A stretch of 64,000 nucleotides of DNA from Nemesobacter sp965249045. Its GTDB lineage: Bacteria; Desulfobacterota_D; UBA1144; Nemesobacterales; Nemesobacteraceae. The DNA is taken from assembly GCA_965249045.1 (NCBI GenBank), contig OZ252213.1, forward strand, positions 1,612,001-1,676,000, written 5' to 3'. A program made the position numbers and the translations under genes. Position 1 is the first letter of the stretch, and every line of letters begins with the position of its first letter. The notes beneath the pieces were generated by a model. The model ran no database searches. It had not been told where the DNA came from and was given only the letters and a program-made list of their open reading frames with translations. Positions 17,709-26,389 of the stretch are shown one piece after another.

Positions 17709-18767
17709 TCAAGCTGCTTTGTCCTTTCTCTGATCGGGGTTAAGCCACACTTCCTCGATCGGCGACCAGTTTCGTGTCTGCCTCGACCAGCGAAGCGGAT
17801 TCTTCCGCTTCGCCTCCCTGTACACCTCGTTCCGTCTGGACAATATCTCCTTATCCAGACCTGCGTGGCGCTGAGAAGGGGTTACGAACCTGATACCGCT
17901 GTGCAGATGAACATCGTTGTACCAGCCGACAAATCCCTCCACCCACCGACGAGCCTCCACAATATCCTCAAAGGGCTCTTGTGGATAATACGGCACGTAT
18001 TTCAAAGTCCGAAACAACGATTCCGAATACGCGTTGTCGCTGCTCACCCCCGGACGGCTCGCAGACCGAACTACTCCAAGCTTCTGTAAGGTCGCAAGCA
18101 ATGTAGCCCCTTTCATGGCCCCGCCATTGTCGGAATGCAGAGTGACCTGATCGCGTACCACGCCTTCTCTCAAACAGATATCGGTCATCAGATCGGCCGC
18201 AAGCTCGCTTGATTCCCGCTTGTACACCTGCCAGCCTACGATCTTTCTGCTGTATATGTCCATCACCATGTACAGGTAAAAGAACATCCCCGTGACAGTG
18301 GTGGGCAAATAAGTTATGTCCCAGCTGTAGACACAGTTGGGGCCGGTGGCGAGCAGACTGCGAGGTTTGCCTCCGGTTCTAGGTTTTGACTTGTGGCGAT
18401 GGGACAGTTGTCCCTTCTCCCTCAGCACCTTGTAAAACGTGGACTCACTAGCCAGATACTGCCCTTTATCCGCCAAAAGAGGCACTATCTTCGAGGGAGA
18501 AAGGTCTTCGTACTCAGGGCTGTTCGCCGCCTCCAAAAGCTTCCGTCTTTCCTCCTCGCCAAGCTTGTTCGGAGGCTCGCGGCGGGCGCCGGGACGCCCG
18601 TCATGAGTATTGTCCGGCCTGCTCCATCTCTGATAAGTCCTTGCGTTTATACCCATCATCTCGCACGCGGGGCCCAGGCGAGATCCCGAGCCCAAAGCCT
18701 CTTTGACCGAGGCGATTATCTGTCTGCGTTCATCTCCCACGGTCAGTCGTCCTCGTCTGTCCCCCAC
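17709..18767 (-). CDS. IS3-family transposase OrfB (rve integrase)
   Basis: A 352-residue catalytic part of an IS3-type transposase, with an HTH_21-like N-terminus and an rve core. Visible DDE motifs are SWDITYLPT (first Asp), LHSDNGGAM (second Asp) and SDNAYSESLFRTLKY (Glu). It overlaps orfA by 25 bases in the -1 frame. The -1 frame is open from the A9 run in orfA through the GTG at 18767, so it is probably made as an OrfAB fusion by frameshifting rather than from its own start. Confidence 0.93.
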   Translation of the reverse strand: MGDRRGRLTVGDERRQIIASVKEALGSGSRLGPACEMMGINARTYQRWSRPDNTHDGRPGARREPPNKLGEEERRKLLEAANSPEYEDLSPSKIVPLLADKGQYLASESTFYKVLREKGQLSHRHKSKPRTGGKPRSLLATGPNCVYSWDITYLPTTVTGMFFYLYMVMDIYSRKIVGWQVYKRESSELAADLMTDICLREGVVRDQVTLHSDNGGAMKGATLLATLQKLGVVRSASRPGVSSDNAYSESLFRTLKYVPYYPQEPFEDIVEARRWVEGFVGWYNDVHLHSGIRFVTPSQRHAGLDKEILSRRNEVYREAKRKNPLRWSRQTRNWSPIEEVWLNPDQRKDKAA

Positions 18768-19243
18768 ATCTGCTCGGCTTTTTTTTTAAGCACCAGCAGC
18801 GCCGCGGCTTCGGCCAGGGCCTTCTCCTTTCGGCGAAGCTCCTTCTTGAGGGATTTGTTCTCCTCTCTGAGCTGCTTTAGCTGTGGCGGATTTGCGGTGC
18901 TCCGCGAAGCCGACATTAATTTCAGGATCTCCGCTTTCCACTGCTTGACGTGATGTGAATAAACACCCCGTTCCCTGCAGTGGGCGCTTATCTGTTCTTT
19001 GTCCATGGATTCACACGCCATAACAATCTCAAGCTTCTGTTCGGCGGTCCACAACCGGGGTGATTTTTCTTCGTTCATGATCCCCTCTCCGTAAGATTGG
19101 TTTTCAAACTGGTTTACCCATCTTCGAAGAGTAGAATGATCTACGCCGAGGTGTATGGCAACACGTCTGAGCGAAACATCAGGGTCTCGCCCAAGAGCTT
19201 TTTCCACGGCCCGGGCCTTGAACTTATAACTGTACTTCTTCAT
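18743..19243 (-). CDS. IS3-family transposase OrfA
   Basis: A 166-residue DNA-binding part of the IS3 transposase. It has an N-terminal helix-turn-helix (VSLRRVAIHLGVDHSTLRRW), a second HTH-like segment (80-110), and a Lys/Glu-rich leucine-zipper coiled coil (about 125-158) typical of OrfA multimerisation. Start MKKYSYKFK follows AGGAGGACAACTAC. It contains the slippery A9 run at 18779-18787 near its 3' end. Confidence 0.9.
   Translation of the reverse strand: MKKYSYKFKARAVEKALGRDPDVSLRRVAIHLGVDHSTLRRWVNQFENQSYGEGIMNEEKSPRLWTAEQKLEIVMACESMDKEQISAHCRERGVYSHHVKQWKAEILKLMSASRSTANPPQLKQLREENKSLKKELRRKEKALAEAAALLVLKKKAEQMWGTDEDD
18779..18787 (-). promoter_or_regulatory. -1 programmed frameshift site (A9) in IS3
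   Basis: On the minus strand orfA reads CTT AAA AAA AAA GCC. A -1 slip gives CTT AAA AAA AAA AGC CGA GCA GAT GTG GGG, entering orfB without a stop. A_AAA_AAA is the classic IS3-family slippery heptamer. The efficiency and any stimulatory structure are not known. Confidence 0.7.
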
Positions 19244-19320
19244 TGTAGTTGTCCTCCTGTTTCAGTTCTTCAGAAACTTAAATTCCTGAAGAACTAAAAA
19301 ATCAAAAAAAGCGACAACTA

Positions 19321-20186
19321 TCCTAAGAATTAGGGGAAGCGAGGCTTGTCGCCATGGTGTGCGGTTCTCCGCCTGAGGGGGAGGCGAGATGGAGTCTCAG
19401 GCTTCTGGCGCGGAGGCTTGTGGAGCTTGAGGTTGTGGAGGAGATAAGCACGGAGACTGTGCGCAAGGCTTTAAAAAAAATGAACTTAAGCCCTGGAGGA
19501 GCAAATGCTGGTGCATTCCTCCGAGGCAAAGCGAGGAATTCGGCTGTGCCATGGAGGACGTGCTGAGCGTATATCAGCGGGAGTTCAGGGACGATGAAGT
19601 GCTTGTGTGCATGGACGAGACCACGAAGCAGCAGACAAAAGAGACCAGGGTTCCGGTAGGGATGGGGTCTGGAAGGACGGCGATATACGACTATGAATAC
19701 GAGCGAAACGGGGTAAGCAGCCTGTTTATGCTTTCGGCGCCTCTTGAGGGCTGGCGTCACGTGGAGGTGACGGAGCGGAGAACTAAGGTGGATTGGGCTG
19801 AGGTGATAAGGGATCTTGTGGACGTGCATTATCCGGACAAGCGTATTGTTCTGGTGATGGACAACCTTAACACTCACAGTCCAGCGTCTTTTTACAAGGC
19901 GTTTTCGCCGTGGGAGGCGCGTCGTATCACGGAGAGGCTTGAGATTCATTATACTCCTAAGCACGGCAGCTGGCTTAACATGGCGGAGATAGAGATTGGA
20001 GTGCTACGGCGTCAGTGTCTTGACCGTCGTATTGCGGACCGGGAGACATTGCGGGAGGAGGTAAAGGCCTGGGAGGGGAGACGCAACGAAAACGGGAACA
20101 AGGTGGATTGGCGTTTCACCACGGAGGATGCGAGAATAAAGCTTAAATCCTTATACCCATCAATACAAAGATTATGCTATACTAGT
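19321..20186 (+). pseudogene. IS630-family element remnant (copy 2), 5'-truncated
   Basis: Transposase reading starts mid-protein with GEARLVA at the IS3 boundary; the N-terminal DNA-binding region is missing. The first frame (to 19566) switches by -1 at an A8 run (19473-19480, TTAAAAAAAATG): slipping on A_AAA_AAA gives NELKPW, the conserved continuation through CMDETTKQQ, MDNLNTH and HYTPKHGSWLN. The normal stop seen in copy 1 (AGA TGA) is AGA TTA here, so the frame reads on into the flank to 20252. Similarity with copy 1 ends at tatactagt (20186). Non-functional as it stands. Confidence 0.88.
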
Positions 20187-20223
20187 TTGAGTTGCACATT
20201 GAAGATTGTATTAACAATAGGCA

Positions 20224-22893
20224 ATGGGATTTCGGTGTTTCGTTTTACTTAAGCGAAAGGAGACTATTATAAGAATATCATTAAGAAAGGCTGTTATAGT
20301 GGCAACCATTTCTGTTTTTACGTTGACAGCACTGGTCGTTTCTTTCTCGGGAGTCCCCCCAGCTAGCGCGCACCAGATTGAAGGGTCTGAGATTGAAGGG
20401 CATGATGAGAACAGTGCAACTGCGGCAGACGCTACAAACAACAAGGAGAGCATGAGGGCCTTCTTGCAACACGTAAAATCTCACTACGACAAAATTGCTA
20501 CCTCTTCTACTTTCCTAGCATTTAGGAGTTCTATCAGAATAGATGATGGAGTTTTCAGAGATGGCACCACATATATCATTCGGGCTCAACTAGGCGGTCG
20601 AGTGATAACACACCCAGCCTACCCTCTCCTACAAGGCGGCAGTTTGTATGAGTTCAAAGACGACGAGGAGAAAGAAGTTGTGCGGGAGCTCCTAGAAGGC
20701 CTAGAACGGGACGCAGTAAATTGTGTTGAGTATAATTGGGACGACCCATCTGACGATACGGACCAGTCTTCCAGAGTGAGTTGTGCGGTTAGGGTTGGAC
20801 ATGCCACTAATCAAGATAGACCGGATGCTACCCTGATTGCCGGCCTTCATCATAATTTTGATGATGTATCTTTTGCTAATCTAACATGTCCCTATTACGT
20901 TCCCAAGACAACTGCTCTGGATTTAGTGAATAAGGATACCCCGGAAAACAGGGATACCCTGAGAAGGTATGTAAAAGAGTTTATTAAATACTATGTCGAG
21001 CAAGGAGCCCGAAGGCCGGCAACACTTTTCAAGCTTTGCATGCGGATATTACCTTGGAAATATGGTGCCTTCTACATGTTTGTTATGGGTGAGGACTTAC
21101 AGGTCGTCATAAATACAAACAACCCCAGCCTTGAGAATAAAACCCTGAATGTTAGAGATGCAAACGGAGAAGATGTTGGGCAAAAGATTCTTGATGCCTT
21201 GGATGGTCTACCCCCAGGACAAGGAGCATTTGTTGAGTATCTTTGGGACGATCCGACGACGCCTGATGACAACGTTGACATTGAGATGTATCCGGACAGA
21301 GCCCCCGGCACTTCACCTAAGGTGAGCTACGTTGAGCTAGCATCTAGAGGTCCTGGTTCACCAAATCGTATTTTTGGTTCCGGCTTTTATCCACCAGACG
21401 ATAGTGACGATAGTGGCGGATGCACGATTGCGGGGACCGGCAACACGCCTCAAAGCACTGTATTCAACCTGTTTTTGATTGCGGCAGTCCTGTTCTCTGC
21501 GGCTTTGTGGAAAAACCGCTCAAGAGGGAAACAAACGATGTGGAAAAAAGTAGCTGTTATGAGAAATGCGGTGCTACCCCTTTTCGTTTTTGCCTTGGCG
21601 TTATTAGTTTTCTTTTCCGTAACACGTTCCGCCGTCGCCCATGATGGTCCCCACGCTCAGGATACCGTTGCCGGCGAAGTTGGTATCGGGGATGAGGACA
21701 AGATGATGGACTTTGTGCTGCACGCAAAAGCGCACTGGGAGAGTATTGGTAGTCCAAATGAAAACATATTATTCGAGGATGATCTGACTAAGGATGGAGG
21801 GGATTGGAGGAATGATACCGTATATCTCATGGTGATAGATGAAGAAGGCGCGATCTTTACTCATCCGCTTGATTCTGAAGCGCAGAATGGAGTCTTGCGT
21901 CATTTTCCAGTAAGTGACAACGAGGAAGCAGTTGACGAAGAGGAAATACGGAGTGGGGAACTTAACCCAGAAGTACAGAATCTCATTAACAAAGCAAAAG
22001 AAGCGGACGAAGGCGGTTGTGTTCCTTACGAGGACAAGGATCAAAGTCCTAGGGTGGCTTGCGCCGTTAAATTCACACATCCCGTTTGGAGATCTAACCT
22101 TATCTTGATCGGTGGCTATCATCATCTTTATGATGAACATGATGATAGCGGTATAGATTTTGATGGAATCAACTGTCCCTATTTTGTTGAGCTAATTCGT
22201 GAAGCACCATATTTCATTCAGGGGACAACCGCTAACGAAGTTGAGGACGGGGATACGCTCAAGAAGTTTGTAGAACGGTTTGCTGAACACTTTACACAGC
22301 AGGTAGAGATAGCAGGTCGAAATCCCGCCAATTTAGCCAAAATCCGCAATTGCTGGAGGGAATTGCCTTGGAAACATGGGGCCATCTACGTGTTTATCAT
22401 GACCGAAGATGGTCTGGTGTTTTTTAACGGAAATACCCCTACCCTTGAAAACGGAACTATCAATCTTAAGGACGATAATGAATGCAATGTCGGGGATGAA
22501 ATAATCAGAGTGATAGATGACAGACCAAGAGAATGTAAAGATCTGGGCTTGCTACCTGAGAATCCAGATTCAAAAGGAGGAGGCTTCGTTGAGTATCTCT
22601 GGGATGATCCGACGGATGATGTGCCAGCTGATCTAGAAGCTATCGAAGAAGGCAGAGCCCCCGGTGATGTGCCCAAGTTAAGCTATGTTAAGAAGGTAAG
22701 TTTCGATGATTTTTTTGGCGGTGAGACACTTATAATCGGTTCCGGCTATCATCCGGAAGTTGGCGACGACGGATGCGCGATTGCCGGTGCTGCCAATACT
22801 GCCAAAGGTGCCCTGTTTAATTTGCTTCTGATAGTGTTCGTGCTGTTTTCGGCGGCTTTGTGGAAAAACCGCTCAAGAGGAAAGCAAAAATAG
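20224..22893 (+). CDS. Exported tandem Cache-domain protein, two paralogues joined in frame
   Basis: An 889-codon frame containing two similar units. Each has a signal peptide, two Cache_2-like domains with the family pattern W(D/N)(D/N)P...K(V/L)SYV...IxGSGxxP, and a C-terminal segment of a Gly/Cys/Ile-Ala-Gly motif, a TM helix and a basic tail (KNRSRGKQ). In unit 1 the Cys is residue 400 and the TM about 411-429. Unit 2 starts at Met439 (21538), with AGAGGG nine bases upstream, and its Cys is residue 851. No stop separates them. The upstream ATG (20224) has no clear ribosome site; AAAGGAG (20256-20262) lies six bases before an ATA at 20269 that begins a canonical signal peptide. It is not fused to a signalling domain. 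Ligand unknown. Confidence 0.75.
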   Translation: MGFRCFVLLKRKETIIRISLRKAVIVATISVFTLTALVVSFSGVPPASAHQIEGSEIEGHDENSATAADATNNKESMRAFLQHVKSHYDKIATSSTFLAFRSSIRIDDGVFRDGTTYIIRAQLGGRVITHPAYPLLQGGSLYEFKDDEEKEVVRELLEGLERDAVNCVEYNWDDPSDDTDQSSRVSCAVRVGHATNQDRPDATLIAGLHHNFDDVSFANLTCPYYVPKTTALDLVNKDTPENRDTLRRYVKEFIKYYVEQGARRPATLFKLCMRILPWKYGAFYMFVMGEDLQVVINTNNPSLENKTLNVRDANGEDVGQKILDALDGLPPGQGAFVEYLWDDPTTPDDNVDIEMYPDRAPGTSPKVSYVELASRGPGSPNRIFGSGFYPPDDSDDSGGCTIAGTGNTPQSTVFNLFLIAAVLFSAALWKNRSRGKQTMWKKVAVMRNAVLPLFVFALALLVFFSVTRSAVAHDGPHAQDTVAGEVGIGDEDKMMDFVLHAKAHWESIGSPNENILFEDDLTKDGGDWRNDTVYLMVIDEEGAIFTHPLDSEAQNGVLRHFPVSDNEEAVDEEEIRSGELNPEVQNLINKAKEADEGGCVPYEDKDQSPRVACAVKFTHPVWRSNLILIGGYHHLYDEHDDSGIDFDGINCPYFVELIREAPYFIQGTTANEVEDGDTLKKFVERFAEHFTQQVEIAGRNPANLAKIRNCWRELPWKHGAIYVFIMTEDGLVFFNGNTPTLENGTINLKDDNECNVGDEIIRVIDDRPRECKDLGLLPENPDSKGGGFVEYLWDDPTDDVPADLEAIEEGRAPGDVPKLSYVKKVSFDDFFGGETLIIGSGYHPEVGDDGCAIAGAANTAKGALFNLLLIVFVLFSAALWKNRSRGKQK

Positions 22894-22959
22894 TATTTAG
22901 GGTGAGGGGAATTTCCCGCACAAAAGAAAACTAATTATTCGGACGGATTTTTATTTTCT

Positions 22960-22991
22960 CCAGAATCTCATCGGAGATATTGAGATTCTGG
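22960..22991. repeat. Perfect 11-bp inverted repeat
   Basis: CCAGAATCTCA and TGAGATTCTGG flank a ten-base spacer after the Cache gene. No T-tract follows on either strand, so a standard intrinsic terminator is unlikely. It may be a processing hairpin or protein-binding palindrome. Confidence 0.5.
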
Positions 22992-23082
22992 AGATTCTTC
23001 GGGTAAAGAAGCTGAGAAGTTGGCAGTTTCTTCCTGCTGAGAAGGTCAGCGCAGTGTCCCTGAAATCAAGCTGAAAGAAACG

Positions 23083-23110
23083 CGGGAATTTGAATTCGCG
23101 AAGATTCCCG
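23083..23110 (-). terminator. Possible terminator after the Nudix gene
   Basis: CGGGAAT and ATTCCCG pair around a 14-base loop nine bases past the Nudix stop. On the minus strand they are followed by CGTTTCTTTC, a weak T-rich tail. Position fits the end of the rpoZ-hyuA-Nudix operon. Confidence 0.4.
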
Positions 23111-23118
23111 ATACCTGT

Positions 23119-23715
23119 TCATCTGGCGAAGAGCCCTGAAGTTTTCTTGAAAAAATCGTTGAGTATTCTCCCCGTAAGTCCCCATATTATGTGATTGCGG
23201 TAAGCAAACACGTAGTCATCTATTATCTTCCCATCCCGTTTTCTTTCCCTCACATCCCGGTTTTTGGGGTCAACTAAGTGGGAGACGGGAACGCAGAAAA
23301 ATTCCGATACCTCGTAATTGGGAACAAACTCCACTTCACCATCTATCATGGCTACAAAAGGCTTTACCACATACCGCCTGACAGAAGGGGTGTAGGGACG
23401 CACAAAATCCATTTCCCCGAGAATTTCTACTTCTTTCCCGGCATCAAAACCAAGTTCCTCTCCAACTTCCCTAAAAGCCGTATCAAGAAGAGTCGCATCA
23501 TCTTGTTTTTTCTTTCCGCCCGGGAAGGCGACGTGACCCGAGAAAGCGTCATCCTTGTATTCGGTCCTTCTTATAAACCATATTCCATAATCTCCACCCC
23601 GCTCGCAGAGCATAACCAACACGGCGGATGCCAGAAGTCCCTTGCCGGGATCAAGGGAGGTTCCCGGAGGATCAAAGTTTCTTCTTATTTCTTCTCTTAT
23701 GTTCATCGCATCCAT
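23119..23715 (-). CDS. Nudix hydrolase, CoA pyrophosphatase type
   Basis: A 198-residue Nudix protein. The box GX5EX7REXXEEXG appears at about 66-89 as GGKKKQDDATLLDTAFREVG plus EELGF, with the metal-binding REVGEE core intact. The preceding IRRTEYKDDAFSGHVAFPGG context is typical of the NudL/YeaB group, which hydrolyses CoA to phosphopantetheine and 3',5'-ADP. It is the last gene of a minus-strand run after hyuA (12-base gap). ATG at 23715 or 23706 could be the start. Substrate is inferred from family. Confidence 0.85.
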   Translation of the reverse strand: MDAMNIREEIRRNFDPPGTSLDPGKGLLASAVLVMLCERGGDYGIWFIRRTEYKDDAFSGHVAFPGGKKKQDDATLLDTAFREVGEELGFDAGKEVEILGEMDFVRPYTPSVRRYVVKPFVAMIDGEVEFVPNYEVSEFFCVPVSHLVDPKNRDVRERKRDGKIIDDYVFAYRNHIIWGLTGRILNDFFKKTSGLFAR

Positions 23716-23727
23716 AGAGAAAAGCTC

Positions 23728-25674
23728 TTACGAAGAGACGGTTACAATAACGCTTCCGTATTCGTCCACTTCGCAGACGGTCTCAGGAGGAATAAAAGCA
23801 GTCGCGGTTCTCTCGTAAAGAATGCAGGGACCTTCGAATCGAAAACCCGGTCGGAGCTTTTCTCTTTCGCAGCACCTGGCCTTTATTTTTCTGCCCTCAA
23901 ACATCACCTCTTTTATGAAAAACCGCGGTTCCGGACCTCCTCCAGGGGCGGGGAGAATTTTTATCTTGCGACCGGGAATATAGGCCCTGAGCCTCAGGGT
24001 CACGATCTCTACGACGGAAGACTCCTTCATATACCCGTACACCCTTTCGTGCTCGCGGTGAAAATCTGAAGCTATGGAATCGCTGTAGGGAATCGTAAGT
24101 TCATGGGACTGTCTTCGGTACCTGGCGTCAACATGTTTTTCGAACCTGAGGTCTTCCCTTTCGAGATCCGCCCGCGCAACCTTCTCGAGTTCCGCGAATT
24201 TTCGGTCCGTCCCTTGAGGGTGATCCTCATCCGCTTGGGAAAAAAACGTAACCCCGTAATCCTTAAAGGAATCGGCAAGAAGCATACCGTAGGCGGAAAA
24301 CGCCCCGGGATTTCTTGGAAAGACGACTTCCCGGATGCCCAAGGAACGGACGAGGTCGCAGGCGTGAAGCCCTCCCGCACCACCAAACGAAACGAGGGAA
24401 AATTCCCTCGGATCGTAACCCCTCCCGACCGATATCACACGAAGCGCTTTTTCCATGTTTGAATTCGAAATTTTGACTACAGATTCCGCGATTTCTTCCG
24501 CGGGGTGATCCGGGGCAAGCGAGCGAAGCGCTTCAAAGGATCTCTCGGGGTGTATTTTCATCTCGCCGCCCAGAAACCAGTCGGGATCCATTCTGCCAAG
24601 AACTATATTTGCGTCCGTTACGGTCGGCAAAACGCCTTTTCCGTAACACGCGGGACCAGGGTCGGCGCCGGCGCTGCGCGGTCCTACCTTCAGGATTTCC
24701 CCCTCGGCGATGTAAGCAATTGAACCACCCCCGGCCCCTATGGTTGAGATGTTTATCATCGGCACCTTGATTGCGGCACCGCCCAAGGTGTTTTCGGTCG
24801 TAAAGCTTATTTTGCCATCGCAAAGAGATATGTCGGTTGAGGTTCCTCCCATGTCGTAGGTAATGATCTTCTTTCTCCCAGAGAGCGCGCATATCTCAAA
24901 AGCCCCAACCACTCCTCCAGCGGGACCGGAGAGAACTATTTTCGCGGGCCCCTCGGCCGCCTGCTCGGCGGATATAACCCCGCCGTTTGACTGCATGATG
25001 GAGAGAGATTTTTCCTTGAGGCGACGGGAAAGCGAGCGCATGTATTCGCTCACTTTAGGAATCAGGTAGGAATTCAGAACAGTTGTCGAAGTCCTTTCAT
25101 ATTCCCTGAATTCCGCGACAAGTTCCGACGAGATGGTAATCGGGATACCGAGCCTAGCGAGCACGGCTGCGACTGCGCGCTCATTTTCAGGATTCGCATA
25201 CGAATGTAGAAAACAAACCGCTATCGCCTCAACACCTAGAGAAGATATCTTCTCCATTATTTCCTCTATTTCAGCCTCATCGGGGCGAGCGAGCACACAC
25301 CCGCGGTAATCCGTTCTCTCGGAAACACCAAATCTGAGTTCTGAGGGAACAAGAGGAACGGCAGGGCTCCAGAGCAGATCGTACAGCTTTTCCCTGTTCT
25401 GGCGCTTAATTTCTATTACATCTTCAAAACCCTTTGTGGTGACAAGGCAGGTCTTCGCCCCCTCCCGTTCCAAAAGAGCGTTTGTGGCCACGGTGGTTCC
25501 GTGGATAATTTCCGATATCCGGGAAAACTCAACGGGATGGCCTTGAAGGCCATTGAGTACTGCTATCGAAGGGTCGCGGGGGGTGGAAGGAACCTTGTTT
25601 ACCGATATTTCTTTTCCGTCGAAAAAAACAAAATCAGTAAACGTTCCTCCCGCGTCTATGCCTACCGAGAGCAT
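23728..25674 (-). CDS. hyuA: Hydantoinase/oxoprolinase family protein (HyuA subunit)
   Basis: A 648-residue ATP-dependent hydantoinase A/oxoprolinase-type protein. It begins SVGIDAGGTFTDFVFF, the ASKHA-type ATP-binding start, followed by the Hydant_A_N domain, a middle ATPase core (YDMGGTSTDISL, VLSGPAGGVVGA) and a C-terminal region. The partner B subunit (HyuB), normally encoded next door, is absent; an unlinked B subunit or another role is possible. It follows rpoZ by 54 bases and precedes the Nudix gene by 12. Full length for subunit A. Confidence 0.88.
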   Translation of the reverse strand: MLSVGIDAGGTFTDFVFFDGKEISVNKVPSTPRDPSIAVLNGLQGHPVEFSRISEIIHGTTVATNALLEREGAKTCLVTTKGFEDVIEIKRQNREKLYDLLWSPAVPLVPSELRFGVSERTDYRGCVLARPDEAEIEEIMEKISSLGVEAIAVCFLHSYANPENERAVAAVLARLGIPITISSELVAEFREYERTSTTVLNSYLIPKVSEYMRSLSRRLKEKSLSIMQSNGGVISAEQAAEGPAKIVLSGPAGGVVGAFEICALSGRKKIITYDMGGTSTDISLCDGKISFTTENTLGGAAIKVPMINISTIGAGGGSIAYIAEGEILKVGPRSAGADPGPACYGKGVLPTVTDANIVLGRMDPDWFLGGEMKIHPERSFEALRSLAPDHPAEEIAESVVKISNSNMEKALRVISVGRGYDPREFSLVSFGGAGGLHACDLVRSLGIREVVFPRNPGAFSAYGMLLADSFKDYGVTFFSQADEDHPQGTDRKFAELEKVARADLEREDLRFEKHVDARYRRQSHELTIPYSDSIASDFHREHERVYGYMKESSVVEIVTLRLRAYIPGRKIKILPAPGGGPEPRFFIKEVMFEGRKIKARCCEREKLRPGFRFEGPCILYERTATAFIPPETVCEVDEYGSVIVTVSS

Positions 25675-25728
25675 AAAAGGATCTTTACCTCACTGGCGGG
25701 TTAAAAACGAACGTGACAACGTGTGTAA

Positions 25729-25941
25729 TCAGTAATTGTCCCTGTCTCTGGGATATATGACGTTTACTTTTCCTTCAGCTATCTCTCTTAACGCCGAAAC
25801 GACATGCTTGTTGTCGTCGTTTTCGGATGCCACAACAGTAGCTCCCTTGGATATCTGGCTTGCTCTTTTCATCGCAGCGATGGAAAGAGCAAATCTGTTC
25901 TCAACTTTCTCTAAGCAGTCTTCAATCGTAATTCTAGCCAT
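25729..25941 (-). CDS. rpoZ: RNA polymerase omega subunit
   Basis: A 70-residue omega subunit, which binds the beta-prime C-terminus and aids RNA polymerase assembly and, in many bacteria, ppGpp sensing. The family core is visible: MARITIEDCLEK, NRFALSIAAMKRASQI, then VVSALREIAEGKV. AGGAAGGT lies upstream of the ATG. It heads the run rpoZ-hyuA-Nudix. In many genomes rpoZ follows gmk; it does not here. Confidence 0.93.
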   Translation of the reverse strand: MARITIEDCLEKVENRFALSIAAMKRASQISKGATVVASENDDNKHVVSALREIAEGKVNVIYPRDRDNY

Positions 25942-26389
25942 AGGTTTTTACCTTCCTGATAATACCAGAATTAAACTCTGAGTTCATTAAAAACGGTTTA
26001 AACACTCAACACCCAATATCATCCGACTTTTTGCAAGTCTGTCAATGAAATCCAGCTCTGCACTGCACCTCAAAATGGTTCCGCCGAATTCAACACAGGC
26101 CCATACAACAACTCAGAACCTGTCTCCGCATACAAAAAAGCATCACGTGAAGATTCGCTTTATTTTTTTGACCGGTTTTTCCACCACAATGCAAGACAGA
26201 GGGAAAATACTATCAAAAACAGGTTAAAAACAGTACCCCCTTTAGAATTCAGTAAGCTGTTTATTGTACACAAAAACCACAGTGATTCGGAACAAAAAAT
26301 CGTCTATAATCGAAACTTTTTAACGCGTACAGTCGCTTCCTGTTTTTTCGCTTCCCCCGAATTATAACGGTCGTATTTCAGGTGCAAAA
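25942..26389. other. Intergenic region, no gene seen
   Basis: This 448-bp A/T-rich stretch lies between rpoZ and the phoD-type gene. A 60-codon frame at 26045-26227 has no ribosome site and no recognisable sequence, so I do not call it. The rpoZ promoter probably lies within the first 60 bases (TATTAT near 25963 on the minus strand), but its -35 is poor. Nothing else stands out. Confidence 0.5.

Larger units (their letters stand above)
17624..19320 (-). mobile_element. IS3-family insertion sequence
   Basis: About 1.7 kb holding orfA and orfB on the minus strand. Inverted ends are TAGTTGTCGC at 17624-17633 and GCGACAACTA at 19311-19320. Flanking bases (taggg and tccta) are not direct repeats, so no target duplication is seen. 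The right end abuts an IS630 transposase lacking its N-terminal half, and that half is not on the left side. A deletion at the IS3 end probably removed it. Confidence 0.85.

Noticed and set aside
21769..22140. 123-codon antisense frame inside the Cache gene
   Set aside because: It lies wholly inside a well-supported gene on the other strand, with no start context and no known domain.
22960..22991. Intrinsic terminator for the Cache gene
   Set aside because: The hairpin is perfect, but no T-tract follows on either strand.
26045..26227. 60-codon + strand frame in the rpoZ-phoD gap
   Set aside because: No ribosome binding site, no recognisable sequence and low-complexity composition.
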